Notes: generated by a model from the letters alone, not told the origin. Positions 45,548-54,638 are shown, numbered from the stretch's first letter. The stretch is 64,000 nucleotides of DNA from an uncultured Planctomycetales bacterium (GCA_903926465.1 CAIYJE010000031.1:1-64000), one strand, 5' to 3'. Made by a program: numbers and translations.

Positions 45548-47140
45548 TTAGCGCCGGGTTTCCTCGGCAGAGGCCCGCGCACTTCCAGGGTCCAGGCCAA
45601 GAATGCGACCCTTGGGTTTCGCACGATCCACCAGCACGGTGGCTGTCTCTGCAACACCACGATGCCCAACGCTATCCAGAACTTCAATCTGAATTCGGAA
45701 CTTGGGCGGCACACCGGGCGGCACCACCCAGACATACTGACCGGTGTTTTCCAGCGGGCCGGCAATCCTGGTCCATTCTCCATCGGTCCCCTCGGCCCGG
45801 TAAGAGAGTAACACCGGACGCGGCGCCAGATGGGGGTCACTGGCTCGCCAGGTTACAAGCACTTTGCCCGCGCTGGCACCGGTACCAATGCGCGGCGGAT
45901 CGACCTGGACAAGCGGTGGCGTGCTATCGACTTCAACCCAGCTTTGGGGTTTATCTCCGGGCGCAGGTGCGGGGTCTCCAAGACCAGACCCACCCTGCAC
46001 CGAAAGCCAAAGACCAAACGTCCCTTCCCCCTTCAAATCCACGGGATACGGGCTGGTCCGATCGGTATCCTCGGCCTGAGGGAACCAGGAGCGACCACCA
46101 TCGTGGGTCACCCATAGTTGGACCTTGGCCACCCCGCCAGGTCCAGCCCCTTCCACCTCATACTGCAGGGGAAACTTGGGATTTCCAACCAGTAAAGTCT
46201 GTTCCCTGGGACGGGTGCTTGGCCCACCAGATCCTGCCGAGGCATCCCCAGGCCGAAATTCGTCGGCGTCGCCCTTCCGGAACTCGTCGCCCGGGTCTCG
46301 GCCGCGACTATCGGAATCGAACGAGTCGGTCTCTGCGAACGAATCGTTGGTCGATTCTCGACGCGAGGAGATGGGGGCGACCGGCGGCGGTGCATTAACG
46401 TTTTCTCGCCGGCCTGACGAACTGGGCCGCGAAGCAACCCCTTCATCCAAAACCACTTCCACCGGACGTGTGTTGCGGGCCCGATCCATCACCGAGGCAC
46501 GGACTCGGATCGACTCGGAAGTTCCCGCGTCCCAGGTTTTGACCCCAGCCACGCGGAGATCATCTTCCTGCATCGGGACCGTTCGCCAGTCATTCGGCCC
46601 AGATCCTACAGACTGATACTCTAACGCGAACGTCCTGAGTACCAGATTCTCGTCCTGCAGTTCCCAGCGCACCGTCGCCTGGCTCCCCTTGCGGTTGCCC
46701 GGTTCCAGGACAATCGTTGGCGGGGCAGTATCTATAACAACCCTCAGACTCGGCTCAACCTGCCGGTCGTCGGAGGGGTAAACCTTCCCATCCAGATCCA
46801 CGGTCTGGATTGCAAACCAGAATTCACCGTCACGAGAGGCCCGAAACGGAAACTCCGGGCGGTCGGGCGTGGTCTGACCAAGCGGTTTCCAGTGGCTGCC
46901 ATAATCGTCGGAAACCCAGAGCCGCACCTCGCGAACCATCGAGCGTGCTTCTTCCGGTATGGTCACCGGAATCCGAAACGTCCGCGAGCGGTAGTAAATT
47001 GTTTTCGCTGAAGACTTTGCGGTGTCTTGCGAACGGGCCGCCCGTTCCTGCCCAGGGGCCGTATTCGACAGCGCAATCGGCCCGGCCAGGATTAGACCTA
47101 GCCAGAAAGTCGATCGCATTCTGCCAAGCCCTCCAGGCAT
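45548..47140 (-). CDS. Exported protein with two Ig-like regions and a disordered linker
   Basis: A 530-residue protein of unknown function. A signal peptide (FWLGLILAGPIALSNTAPGQ) starts it. Two similar halves (about 45-240 and 330-510) each hold a beta-strand pattern where a phrase such as VREVRLWVSDDYGSHWKPLGQTT or VAKVQLWVTHDGGRSWFPQ is followed by a Ser/Pro-rich, FNIII/Ig-like segment (WAIQTVDLDGKVY, YAEGTDGEWTRIAGPLENTG). Between them is an Asp/Ser/Arg-rich low-complexity linker (DEFRKGDADEFRPGD). Such proteins are common in planctomycetes. ATG 47140 has AGGAGG 8 nt upstream, so it is chosen over a later ATG at 47119. It converges on cls. Confidence 0.8.
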   Translation of the reverse strand: MPGGLGRMRSTFWLGLILAGPIALSNTAPGQERAARSQDTAKSSAKTIYYRSRTFRIPVTIPEEARSMVREVRLWVSDDYGSHWKPLGQTTPDRPEFPFRASRDGEFWFAIQTVDLDGKVYPSDDRQVEPSLRVVIDTAPPTIVLEPGNRKGSQATVRWELQDENLVLRTFALEYQSVGSGPNDWRTVPMQEDDLRVAGVKTWDAGTSESIRVRASVMDRARNTRPVEVVLDEGVASRPSSSGRRENVNAPPPVAPISSRRESTNDSFAETDSFDSDSRGRDPGDEFRKGDADEFRPGDASAGSGGPSTRPREQTLLVGNPKFPLQYEVEGAGPGGVAKVQLWVTHDGGRSWFPQAEDTDRTSPYPVDLKGEGTFGLWLSVQGGSGLGDPAPAPGDKPQSWVEVDSTPPLVQVDPPRIGTGASAGKVLVTWRASDPHLAPRPVLLSYRAEGTDGEWTRIAGPLENTGQYVWVVPPGVPPKFRIQIEVLDSVGHRGVAETATVLVDRAKPKGRILGLDPGSARASAEETRR

Positions 47141-47490
47141 CAAGCTGGCCTCCTGCCCCGATTGACCTTATCTGCCCACCCGCGCTGGAACAGTTCCAAA
47201 CGCCGCCGCACTCGTCGCGCAGCCAAGACGGGTATGGTTCGTTGCTGACTTATCGACGAACGGAGGCGACCGGCTTGAATCGAATATACCGAGAATGACG
47301 ACAATGCCAATCATGCCTTTGAACCTGGAGACCCAAAGGCAGATTGGCTGTCAGCGGATCACCGAAAGCCGTTCACGATTCAATTGCCCATCCAAACAAC
47401 CGCAAGAGAGAGCTAGGGGCGGCTATCCCACCTGCGCAGCCCAATCATGAACCGCGATAAACTCGGCATTATTGAGGTCGCTGAGACGAC
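47141..47490. other. Intergenic region between same-strand genes
   Basis: About 350 bp separate the KDPG aldolase stop from the exported protein start. I see no coding frame, RNA gene or hairpin that stands out. Confidence 0.35.
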
Positions 47491-48147
47491 TCAAGACTTG
47501 GCTTTCGCTCGCACCTGACGCACCTTCTCCACATACTGGGCCGCTCGTTCCGTGAGTGACCGATAATCCTGAGCAGCCAGGAGCTTGGGGTCAACCAGTG
47601 AAGACCCAACCCCCAGGCAGACCGCCCCCGCCTGCAGGAATGCTTCGATTGTGTTCAGGTCGACTCCACCGGTCGGCATCAGGCGGATCTGGGGAAACGG
47701 CCCCTTGAGCGCTTTGATAAAGCTCGGACCGCCAATTTCGGCCGGGAAAACTTTGACCACATCCGCGCCTGCTTCCCAGGCCGACACAATCTCGGTCGGC
47801 GTGAAGCCGCCCGGCATCATGGCCACATCATATCGGTGAGCCAGTCGGATCACGTCCTGATTCACGTTGGGTGCCACCAAGAACTGGGCACCTGCCAGAA
47901 TCGCCACACGTGCGGTCTCTGGATCAAGTACGGTCCCAGCCCCCAGAATCACATCATTTCCCAGCGCGCTGCGAGCCTCACGGATCAACTCCGCTGCGCC
48001 GGGTACCGTGAAGGTGATCTCGATCGCCTTCACGCCCCCCTGAGAAAGAGCACGCACCGCCTCAATCACCTGATCGGCTCTGGGGGCACGAACCACCGCA
48101 ACAAGGCCACACTCAATCATCGACTGGACCAGTGAATCTCGGCTCAC
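47491..48147 (-). CDS. eda: KDPG/KHG aldolase (Eda)
   Basis: A TIM-barrel class I aldolase of the Entner-Doudoroff pathway: cleaves 2-keto-3-deoxy-6-phosphogluconate to pyruvate and glyceraldehyde-3-phosphate, and 4-hydroxy-2-oxoglutarate to glyoxylate and pyruvate. Family blocks are AIEITFTVPGA, ILGAGTVLDPE, FLVAPNVNQDVI, DVVKVFPAEIGGPSFIKALKGPFP (Schiff-base Lys in VVKVFPA) and LMPTGGVDLNTI. GTG 48147 has GGAG 6 nt upstream. Its role in catabolism of uronates fits the GH88 operon elsewhere in the window, but they are 35 kb apart. It follows the glycosyltransferase gene by about 20 nt on the same strand. Confidence 0.93.
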   Translation of the reverse strand: MSRDSLVQSMIECGLVAVVRAPRADQVIEAVRALSQGGVKAIEITFTVPGAAELIREARSALGNDVILGAGTVLDPETARVAILAGAQFLVAPNVNQDVIRLAHRYDVAMMPGGFTPTEIVSAWEAGADVVKVFPAEIGGPSFIKALKGPFPQIRLMPTGGVDLNTIEAFLQAGAVCLGVGSSLVDPKLLAAQDYRSLTERAAQYVEKVRQVRAKAKS

Positions 48148-48167
48148 GGCACTCTCCACGGCCCCGT

Positions 48168-49418
48168 TCAGTCGCCCGAACCAATAACGACATCAGGGGT
48201 TGAGGCAACTTCAGAAGAGGGTTCGGTCTCGATGATCTGTTTCAGGTTCAGAGCGACCTGAACTGCGGCGTCGGGACGAGCCAACCGGAGCGAGTTCTGA
48301 CGCATCTGTTCCAGACGCTCGCGATCCGCAAGCAGTCGATCAATCTTGAAAGTCAGGGCTGGCATATTATTGCACCTGATCGCACAACCTTGCTCAAGAA
48401 GGTGATCACTGTTTCGCTCCTCCTGACCAGGAATCGGATTCACAATCACCCAGACCAGTCCGCTGGCCAGAGACTCGCACATTGTCATCCCGCCAGGCTT
48501 TCCAACAATCAGATCACTGGCCGCCATGTACTCATGCATGACTGAGGTGTACCCCACCACCTTGAGGTTCACCAGCGGGTGGTCCGCCGTCTCGGCGGCT
48601 ATCGCTTCCAGACGCTGTTTGAGAACGGCGTTCTTTCCGCAAACGGCAATCACCTGTGCCGGATGCTCAAGCCGCATCAGCCGTGAAATGATCGTGTCTA
48701 CCCGTCCCACGCCATAGCCGCCTGCCGAGGTGAGGATGGTTGGCAACTGGGGATCCAGGCCATGTTTGAGCCGCATACTCTGGCGATCGGGAAGCTGAGA
48801 AAAAGCCGGATCGATGGGAATTCCGGTAACTTTGACTCGCTCGGCCGGAATCCCAATTTCCTGGAGATGGACGCGGGTTTCTTCAAGCGCAACGAAGTAT
48901 TGCTCGAAATTCTCGCAGAGCCAAAGTGCGTGGACGTCAAAATCCGTAATGATGATAGCCTGGCGGATGCGGAGCGGATTCTTCTTACGACCGTTGAGCC
49001 AGGAGATGATCTCGGCGGGAAGTGAGTGAGTGCAAAGCACCACATCTGGCCGAAGGCGCTGGATCAGGCGGATGAACGGCCCCACATGAAGCCGGTCAAA
49101 CGCGAGTTTGCGTTGATTACCTTTCCAGGGTTTATCAAGCTGGTCATACAGCCAGCCCAGAACCTCTGGCATGTTGGTCATCATGTCGATGTACATCTTG
49201 GAGTACACCGTTTTGAAGAGCGGGTTGGTGTAGTCGAGAATATCGACGTGCGAGATGTCCCACTCATACCCAAGGTGACGGCACGCACGTTCGACGGCCT
49301 GGCCGCACCGGAAGTGGGCGTGTCCGGCCGAAGCCGAAAGGATCAGAAGTCGTGGCCGGCCGCCCACCTGATCGCTCACGTCATTCTCTTTCTTTGCGAT
49401 GGGAACTGGAGATTTCAT
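48168..49418 (-). CDS. Glycosyltransferase, MGDG synthase / UgtP type (GT28)
   Basis: A 416-residue member of the GT28 family that makes glycolipids by adding a sugar to diacylglycerol or a related lipid. It has the MGDG-synthase N-terminal domain (LLILSASAGHAHFRCGQAVERACRHLGY...WDISHVDILDYTNPLFKTVYSKMY), then CTHSLPAEIISWL and the nucleotide-sugar binding C-terminal domain (LTSAGGYGVGR, VGKPGGMTMCESLASGLVWVIVNPIPGQEERN with the GGxT...E loop). Planctomycetes have few such genes, so a membrane lipid role is likely. ATG 49418 is favoured over GTG 49433. Transcribed with the aldolase gene, for no obvious metabolic reason. Confidence 0.85.
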   Translation of the reverse strand: MKSPVPIAKKENDVSDQVGGRPRLLILSASAGHAHFRCGQAVERACRHLGYEWDISHVDILDYTNPLFKTVYSKMYIDMMTNMPEVLGWLYDQLDKPWKGNQRKLAFDRLHVGPFIRLIQRLRPDVVLCTHSLPAEIISWLNGRKKNPLRIRQAIIITDFDVHALWLCENFEQYFVALEETRVHLQEIGIPAERVKVTGIPIDPAFSQLPDRQSMRLKHGLDPQLPTILTSAGGYGVGRVDTIISRLMRLEHPAQVIAVCGKNAVLKQRLEAIAAETADHPLVNLKVVGYTSVMHEYMAASDLIVGKPGGMTMCESLASGLVWVIVNPIPGQEERNSDHLLEQGCAIRCNNMPALTFKIDRLLADRERLEQMRQNSLRLARPDAAVQVALNLKQIIETEPSSEVASTPDVVIGSGD

Positions 49419-49737
49419 CGGCAAGGATTTCACGGGTCGCCAAGTCTGTCATCGCTGCCAAAACCGCAGCAGGCAGTCTCCACACTCGCTGAGCGGGTCT
49501 CCGTTTTGATCTCAGGTCCTCACTCACAGTACTCCAAGCTGGCACCAGCCGACCGCTCCAAATCTTGATCGAACCCCAGGCATTGAGATCCGTTTTCAGC
49601 ACCATGACTGCGCTGGGCACGCCGTTCTGGCCCGATTCGGTAAGATGGCAAGCGGAACCCAATCCACCAGCCGACCACATCCCACCCTAACCAGTCGCCA
49701 AGTGTCCACTAAAACAAATCCGCAAGACCGAAATTCC

Positions 49738-50166
49738 ATGGAAAATCCTGAACTGAAGGACCGAGCCCCAGCCAGTACCCGGCCCGACCGGGTTCGAGAC
49801 CACCTGGCGAACGAGCGTACCTATCTGGCCTGGATCCGGACAGCACTCGCATTACTCGGGCTTGGCTTCGTACTGGCACGCATGGGCCTGTTTCTGCACG
49901 ACCTGCTCGATGGCAAGGAGGGATCGACTTCCCAAGGGTATTCCGGCTCACCGTTCATGACAACCGGCATTGTCATCTGCGTACTGGGAACGGTGCTGGC
50001 TCTCTGGTCAGGCTTTCATTATCGCCGGAACCGAGTCAGCATTGACCAAACTGAGTACCGCCCGCCAGATCGCACAATCTACACGATCACCGTGATTGTC
50101 GTAATCGGGGGAATTCTGATCGTGGGCTTGTTACTGGCGCGGCATGGACTTTCGTTCTCAAGCTAA
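49738..50166 (+). CDS. DUF202 family (YidH-type) small membrane protein
   Basis: A 142-residue protein with three membrane segments: TALALLGLGFVLARMGLFLH, TTGIVICVLGTVLALWSGFHY and IYTITVIVVIGGILIVGLLLA. The family motif is RDHLANERTYLAWIRTALALLGLGFVLAR, with the LAxERTxLAWxR signature. ATG 49738 fits this, as the sequence to its left in frame is not part of the family. Function unknown. It converges on the small membrane protein gene at 50174, only 7 nt away. Confidence 0.9.
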   Translation: MENPELKDRAPASTRPDRVRDHLANERTYLAWIRTALALLGLGFVLARMGLFLHDLLDGKEGSTSQGYSGSPFMTTGIVICVLGTVLALWSGFHYRRNRVSIDQTEYRPPDRTIYTITVIVVIGGILIVGLLLARHGLSFSS

Positions 50167-50173
50167 TTGTTGT

Positions 50174-50632
50174 TCAAGCTTCGACCTTGAGCATCAGGCT
50201 GCACTGGAAGAGCAACAGAAGCGAGTGAGCGGTCCACACCACCGTTCGAAACCAGTTCGAGACCACAAGCCAGCGATGGGCAGACTCTGTGAACTCGGCA
50301 CCCAACCGATCATGCAAGGGAACCTGAATCAACATGGTGGAACCCCAGACCAGGGTTACAAGCACAAGCCCGGCCCAGTTGAACACGCCTTGCTGACCAG
50401 AGCCCCGCAGGTACACCAGGGCTACCGAAGCGGCAAGCTCTACCAACATGGGCGGGGCAACCACCCAGCCGGTCCGCTCCGTATGCAAATTGTGGTACGC
50501 CCGGAACTCTGACCCGCCAACTTGGCCCATGAGCGGGTAATGCACAACCTGCACAAACCAGATGACCCCCGTCATGAACAAACTTGCTGCAAACGCACTC
50601 AACAGCAACCATCGGTAAGCCAGTAAATCCAT
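50174..50632 (-). CDS. Four-helix membrane protein of unknown function
   Basis: A 152-residue protein predicted to have four membrane helices (LLLSAFAASLFMTGVIWFVQVVHYPLM, LVELAASVALVYL, WAGLVLVTLVWGSTMLIQVPLHDRL, TVVWTAHSLLLLFQCSLMLKV). The WFVQVVHYPLM and QVPLHDRLG phrases recur in a family of uncharacterised bacterial membrane proteins. ATG 50632 is chosen because GAGGA lies 4-5 nt before it, unlike the ATG at 50656. Confidence 0.7.
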   Translation of the reverse strand: MDLLAYRWLLLSAFAASLFMTGVIWFVQVVHYPLMGQVGGSEFRAYHNLHTERTGWVVAPPMLVELAASVALVYLRGSGQQGVFNWAGLVLVTLVWGSTMLIQVPLHDRLGAEFTESAHRWLVVSNWFRTVVWTAHSLLLLFQCSLMLKVEA

Positions 50633-50717
50633 GACTTCCTCTATAACGTCCATCAAAAAGCCTGAGGAATCCGTCCTGGTGAACGTCTACGCCTTCCCAC
50701 CTTGATCGCGTGCAAGA

Positions 50718-51677
50718 TCAGGAGTCAGCCGATTCCAGCTTGGTGGTCCGACTGCGTGGGTGGCAGTTCTTGTGCACTTGTAGCAGGCGACTCATTTCCA
50801 CTCGCGTGTAAATTTGAGTGGTCGCAATGGAAGCGTGCCCCAGAATTTCTTGAACCACCCGCAGGTCTGCCCCGCCAGCCAGCATGTGGGTGGCAAAGCT
50901 ATGCCTGAGCGTGTGAGGGCTCACCCCCTGGGTCAGGCCCAGGCGACTAGCGTGCTGAGTGACCACCCGCCAAAGTCCCACTCTTGAAAGGGGTAGACCA
51001 CGACGGGTAACAAAAACTTTCGGACCCGCCTGAGTTTTCATCAACGCCGGTCGATCCTTCTCAAGATAACGAGTCAGAGCCGTACACGCACGATCTCCCA
51101 AAGGAACAATCCGCTGCTTGTTCCCCTTGCCAATACAGCGCAGGATTTTGTTCCGCAAATCAAAATCCGAGAGCGTTGAGCTTACAACTTCCGAGGCGCG
51201 ACAGCCGGTAGCATAGAGCGTTTCGAGCAGGGCGCGGTCTCGACTCCCCAGGTGCGTCTGTGGGTCCGGAGAATCCAGCAGGCGTTCAACCGTGGCAGGA
51301 TTGAGAACCGTCGGCAGTCGATCCCAAACGGCAGGGGCCGTCAGAAGACGCGCCAGGTTTTCCGTCAAAAGCCCTTCCAGCACCAGATACCGAAAAAACG
51401 TGGAAAGGCTGGCAAGATGCCGGTTAACGCTGGCCGGTGAGAGTCCACGATTGGAAAGGCTGATCACGTAGCCCGAAAGAGTATCCACGTCGAGCTGATC
51501 GATTGGTCCGATCATGACGGACTTGCGCCAGTTCGAAAATCGCAGTACATCCGAGCGGTAAGCGGCCAGCGTGTTTGGCGAAACCCCACACTCGGCCATC
51601 AGATAGTACAGAAACGGGCCAACAGGATCGGAGTTGGGTGTCGGCCTGCGCGAGAGAGGAAGCCGATGGAGAGTCAT
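50718..51677 (-). CDS. XerC/XerD-type tyrosine recombinase
   Basis: A tyrosine recombinase of about 319 residues. The SAM-like N-terminal core-binding domain is PVGPFLYYLMAECGVSPNTLAAYRSDVLRFSNW. The catalytic residues are visible: Arg in TGCRASEV, Lys in GKGNKQR, His/Arg in HTLRHSFATHMLAGG, His in LGHASIATT and the nucleophile Tyr in QIYTRV. This is the length and motif set of chromosome-dimer-resolving Xer proteins. A true XerC or XerD label is not possible without the dif site or a second copy. It is the last gene of a minus-strand operon behind a sigma factor and a MerR-type regulator, an unusual setting. ATG 51677 or 51725 are possible starts. Confidence 0.88.
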   Translation of the reverse strand: MTLHRLPLSRRPTPNSDPVGPFLYYLMAECGVSPNTLAAYRSDVLRFSNWRKSVMIGPIDQLDVDTLSGYVISLSNRGLSPASVNRHLASLSTFFRYLVLEGLLTENLARLLTAPAVWDRLPTVLNPATVERLLDSPDPQTHLGSRDRALLETLYATGCRASEVVSSTLSDFDLRNKILRCIGKGNKQRIVPLGDRACTALTRYLEKDRPALMKTQAGPKVFVTRRGLPLSRVGLWRVVTQHASRLGLTQGVSPHTLRHSFATHMLAGGADLRVVQEILGHASIATTQIYTRVEMSRLLQVHKNCHPRSRTTKLESADS

Positions 51678-51754
51678 AGGGTTACCAGGTACGGAGAACA
51701 ATCCGCGTAGGTTTCTATGAAGCATCGGCCAATTTTGACTTCAAACTGATCTTT

Positions 51755-52744
51755 TCACACAGCGGCCAGTGTGTCTTCCAGCACGCCCCCCTCCAGGGCT
51801 GCAGCACGAAGCTTGACCAGGGCACGATCCTGGATTTGGCGAACTCGTTCCTTGGAGACCGACATCACTTTTCCAACCTGGCTCAGTGACATCTTTGCTT
51901 TCCCGCTCAGCCCAAAACGGAGTTCAAGAACTTCTTGTTCCCTGGGGCGAAGGCAAGAGAGCAACTTGTTGACGGTTTCATCCATATCGACATCGTCGGT
52001 CTTGTCTCCATCCGGATCACTCATCAACTGCAGAAGACTGAAGTTCGATTCGGAATCGATGGTGGCATTCAAAGAAACCGTTGGGCGGGTGGCCGCATGA
52101 ATCCGCTGGATCACTTCGGAGGAAACAGAGTCCGATTGAGAGATTCCGCGTGTTGATGGGATAACAGACCCATCGGCATCGAAGGTTTCCTGATTCTGGG
52201 CGAGCTGTCGAAGGTGCCTGGGGCTCAGACGAACTGGATAAGCTCCAGCCGCCACCGCCCGCTGAATGGCCTGGCGGATCCACCAGGTGGCGTAGGTTGC
52301 TAGCTTGGTTTCGTGCGTCAGGTTGAACCGATCAATGGCTTCAAGCAAACCACAGAACCCTTCCTGCACCAAGTCTGAGTAAGAGACGCCGCGGTCTCGA
52401 AACCGCTTGGCCACGTGGGCAACCAGTCGCATGTTGGCCAGAGCAATCCGGGTGCGAAGCTGCGTGTACTGCTGATAAACCAGCCCAAGCCGGGCTTGCG
52501 AAGCCCCCTGCTGTGCGGCTCTAGTGTAATAATTGGCAATCGACTCGCTGACAGCCTGGGGATCATCCACATCTTCTGGAGGTAAGAAACCCGGAATCTG
52601 AGAGAGCGCCTCTCCGAGTTTCGCTTTACAACCGGCGAGTTCCCTGAGGAGTTCGCGTTCTTCCTTGGCCGTCAGGAGACGAGTCTCAAGGCAATCCAGG
52701 GCGGCAAGAGACTCACGATCATCGTTTCTGCGTTGAACTTGCAT
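51755..52744 (-). CDS. RNA polymerase sigma-70 family factor (RpoD-like, group 2/3)
   Basis: A 329-residue sigma factor. It contains region 1.2-like (DCLETRLLTAKEERELLREL), region 2 (ANMRLVAHVAKRFRDRGVSYSDLVQEGFCGLLEAIDRFNLTHETKLATYATWWIRQAIQRAV, which melts the -10 element), region 3 and region 4 (LRPREQEVLELRFGLSGKAKMSLSQVGKVMSVSKERVRQIQDRALVKLR, which binds the -35 element). It is smaller than primary sigma factors and lacks region 1.1, so it is an alternative factor. ATG 52744 has AAGGA 7 nt upstream. It is 56 nt downstream of the MerR-type regulator gene, which suggests co-regulation. Confidence 0.9.
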   Translation of the reverse strand: MQVQRRNDDRESLAALDCLETRLLTAKEERELLRELAGCKAKLGEALSQIPGFLPPEDVDDPQAVSESIANYYTRAAQQGASQARLGLVYQQYTQLRTRIALANMRLVAHVAKRFRDRGVSYSDLVQEGFCGLLEAIDRFNLTHETKLATYATWWIRQAIQRAVAAGAYPVRLSPRHLRQLAQNQETFDADGSVIPSTRGISQSDSVSSEVIQRIHAATRPTVSLNATIDSESNFSLLQLMSDPDGDKTDDVDMDETVNKLLSCLRPREQEVLELRFGLSGKAKMSLSQVGKVMSVSKERVRQIQDRALVKLRAAALEGGVLEDTLAAV

Positions 52745-52800
52745 CAGAAGGTCCTTGCGACAGTGGTTCAAAGCCAGAGCGCTACGAGAATTGAGGAAGA

Positions 52801-53751
52801 TCAGGCCGTTTGAGAAATTGCGAGGGAGGGAACCGATCGCTCCACCTTGCGAGGATGAAGCAGCCGTGAGAATTGCACGAGATCACCGATCCGGTCGCCA
52901 AACGCAGCACAAGGAAGGCTTTCACGGATTGCTAATCCGAGCGCTTGCCCACCCATCACCACTGGCACATAAAACCGGGCGGCAATCTCAGCGAAGTTGA
53001 GATAGCTCTGAATGAATTGGTCTGGATTCTCCAGATGCGAGATCGTTAACCAGACCATCCGTGGTCGATACTGCTCCACCGCCCTGCCAAGGGAGTCAAG
53101 CGGTAGATTTGCGCCAAGATTGATCACATCCCAGCCATCAGCACGCAGGCAAAACTCGCAGAGTAATCCCGAGATCGTGTAAGGATCATCTTCCGGAGCA
53201 CACCCGAGTGCGAGTGGACCGGCAGGAGTTCCTGTTTCACGGTTTTTTTGTTCAAACAGACGATTCTGCTCCAGCAAGATCCCTTCAAGAATTCGGCTGG
53301 CTCGGTGTTCCTGATAAATGTCCAGCGTACCTGCTCGCCAGGCCTCGCCAAGCTGCACGAGTGCAGGATGGATCAGGTGATCAGCGATTTCAATCGAATC
53401 ACCAGCCCGCCCGACCAGGCCCTGAATGATCGCCCGGACCTCAGACTCAGCACCATGGGTCAAGGCGGCCAAGAGCCGCCCCACCAAGGTGGAATCCGTA
53501 ACCGTGTTGGAGGCCGTTTGACCAAACTGCCGGTTGGAAGCCACCCACCGTTCGAGCTCGCCTTGCAAAGGCAAACCGCGTTCACACGCATACTGATAAA
53601 CAATATCAGGGCTGACCAGACGATGCTTGCCACAGGTCCGAGCTGCCTGGATCAAGCCGCCATCAATCAGCCGCTTGACCGTGCTCACGCTCAACCCCAG
53701 TGACTCAGCCACCTGGGTTGTCTTCCACAACAGTAAACCTGGCTTGGCCAC
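52801..53751 (-). CDS. MerR-type regulator with B12-binding-like domain (CarH-like), lower-axial His missing
   Basis: A 316-residue regulator. An N-terminal MerR helix-turn-helix (LWKTTQVAESLGLSVSTVKRLIDGG, about 8-32) is followed by a helical cap and a cobalamin-binding-like Rossmann domain. In CarH, light-sensitive adenosylcobalamin is held by a Wx9EH motif and by a lower-axial His. Here Trp138, Glu148 and His149 (WRAGTLDIYQEH) match the first, but the place of the His is Tyr191 (DDPYTISG). It may therefore bind another ligand, or cobalamin differently. GTG 53751 has GGAG about 9 nt upstream; a longer frame to 53865 would run through repeats that look like its own operator. It leads an operon with a sigma factor. 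Confidence 0.82.
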   Translation of the reverse strand: MAKPGLLLWKTTQVAESLGLSVSTVKRLIDGGLIQAARTCGKHRLVSPDIVYQYACERGLPLQGELERWVASNRQFGQTASNTVTDSTLVGRLLAALTHGAESEVRAIIQGLVGRAGDSIEIADHLIHPALVQLGEAWRAGTLDIYQEHRASRILEGILLEQNRLFEQKNRETGTPAGPLALGCAPEDDPYTISGLLCEFCLRADGWDVINLGANLPLDSLGRAVEQYRPRMVWLTISHLENPDQFIQSYLNFAEIAARFYVPVVMGGQALGLAIRESLPCAAFGDRIGDLVQFSRLLHPRKVERSVPSLAISQTA

Positions 53752-53788
53752 GATTCGTAGCTCCAAGAAAACGAGCAGAAGACAAAAT

Positions 53789-53924
53789 GAACGTTTTGGA
53801 CGAATTGAACGATTTAACAATATCCCAAGACTCGCCCCCATGCAAGAGATCGCCGCAATTTTCATAGAAAAAGAAGCACGGATGAACGATTACCACCAGG
53901 CCGAATGACCGTTTTGGACGTTTA
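53789..53924. promoter_or_regulatory. Tandem 9-bp repeats in the MerR / pyrE intergenic region
   Basis: Three contiguous 9-bp units run GAACGTTTT GGACGAATT GAACGATTT (53789-53815), consensus GRACGNWTT. A second group lies 90 bp on: GAACGATTA (53884-53892) and GACCGTTTT GGACGTTTA (53907-53924). The first set sits 38-64 bp upstream of the regulator start, where operator and promoter would be. Repeated direct half-sites with fixed spacing are how CarH-type MerR proteins bind as tetramers, so autoregulation by the adjacent MerR-type protein is likely. Confidence 0.6.
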
Positions 53925-54062
53925 AGCAGTTCACCTCATCGGTTTCCCGGGGTTCTGCGGCTTGAGATCATCTAGCGAAGAGCCTGGAAGACTGCTACTT
54001 TCGCCGGCATTCTTTCAACCTGGTCATGGGCGTGAGCCGGTTCGAACCTGGAGAACAGCACC

Positions 54063-54638
54063 TTGAGCGCATCATTTGATCGCAACGCACTCATTTCACT
54101 GCTCAAACGGGATTCCCTGAGGGTGGGCCAATTCACGCTCGCCAGCGGGCGAAGTTCGCATTATTACGTGGATGGCCGCCGCGTCACGCTTTCGGCCGAG
54201 GGGGCTCGGCTGATCGGTGCCGGGGTCATGGAGTTGCTGAAAAACTACCCAGACGTTCAGGCGGTTGGTGGCCTGACCATGGGAGCCGATCCCATTGTGG
54301 GGGCCACCCTGGCTCTGGCCAGCTCGTTCGGACGAAGCGAATTGCGAGGTTTTCTGGTTCGCAAGGAGGCCAAAGATCACGGCACGGGCAAGCTGGTGGA
54401 AGGCCCACTTGAGCCAGGCATGACCGTGGTTGTGGTGGATGATGTGGCCACGACCGGCGGATCGTCCTTGAAGGCCGTTGAAGCGGTCCAGGCCATGGGC
54501 TGCAAGGTTGCCTGCGTAATTGCCGTGCTCGACCGCCTGGAGGGGGCAACGGCCAACTTCGCCAAGGTAAACCTGCCACTGCATACGCTGTGCACCATCA
54601 AAGACCTGGGCGTAGAGCCGCTTGCCCCCACCACTTGA
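54063..54638 (+). CDS. pyrE: Orotate phosphoribosyltransferase
   Basis: Makes orotidine 5'-phosphate from orotate and PRPP in pyrimidine synthesis. It has the family opening FTLASGRSSHYYVDGRRVTLSAEGARL, the flexible catalytic loop region VRKEAKDHGTGKLVEG, and the PRPP-binding motif VVVVDDVATTGGSSLKAVEA. The length (191) is usual. TTG 54063 lies about 9 nt after GGAGAA. Divergent from the MerR-type regulator gene. The PD-(D/E)XK-like gene follows 71 nt later on the same strand. Confidence 0.95.
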   Translation: MSASFDRNALISLLKRDSLRVGQFTLASGRSSHYYVDGRRVTLSAEGARLIGAGVMELLKNYPDVQAVGGLTMGADPIVGATLALASSFGRSELRGFLVRKEAKDHGTGKLVEGPLEPGMTVVVVDDVATTGGSSLKAVEAVQAMGCKVACVIAVLDRLEGATANFAKVNLPLHTLCTIKDLGVEPLAPTT

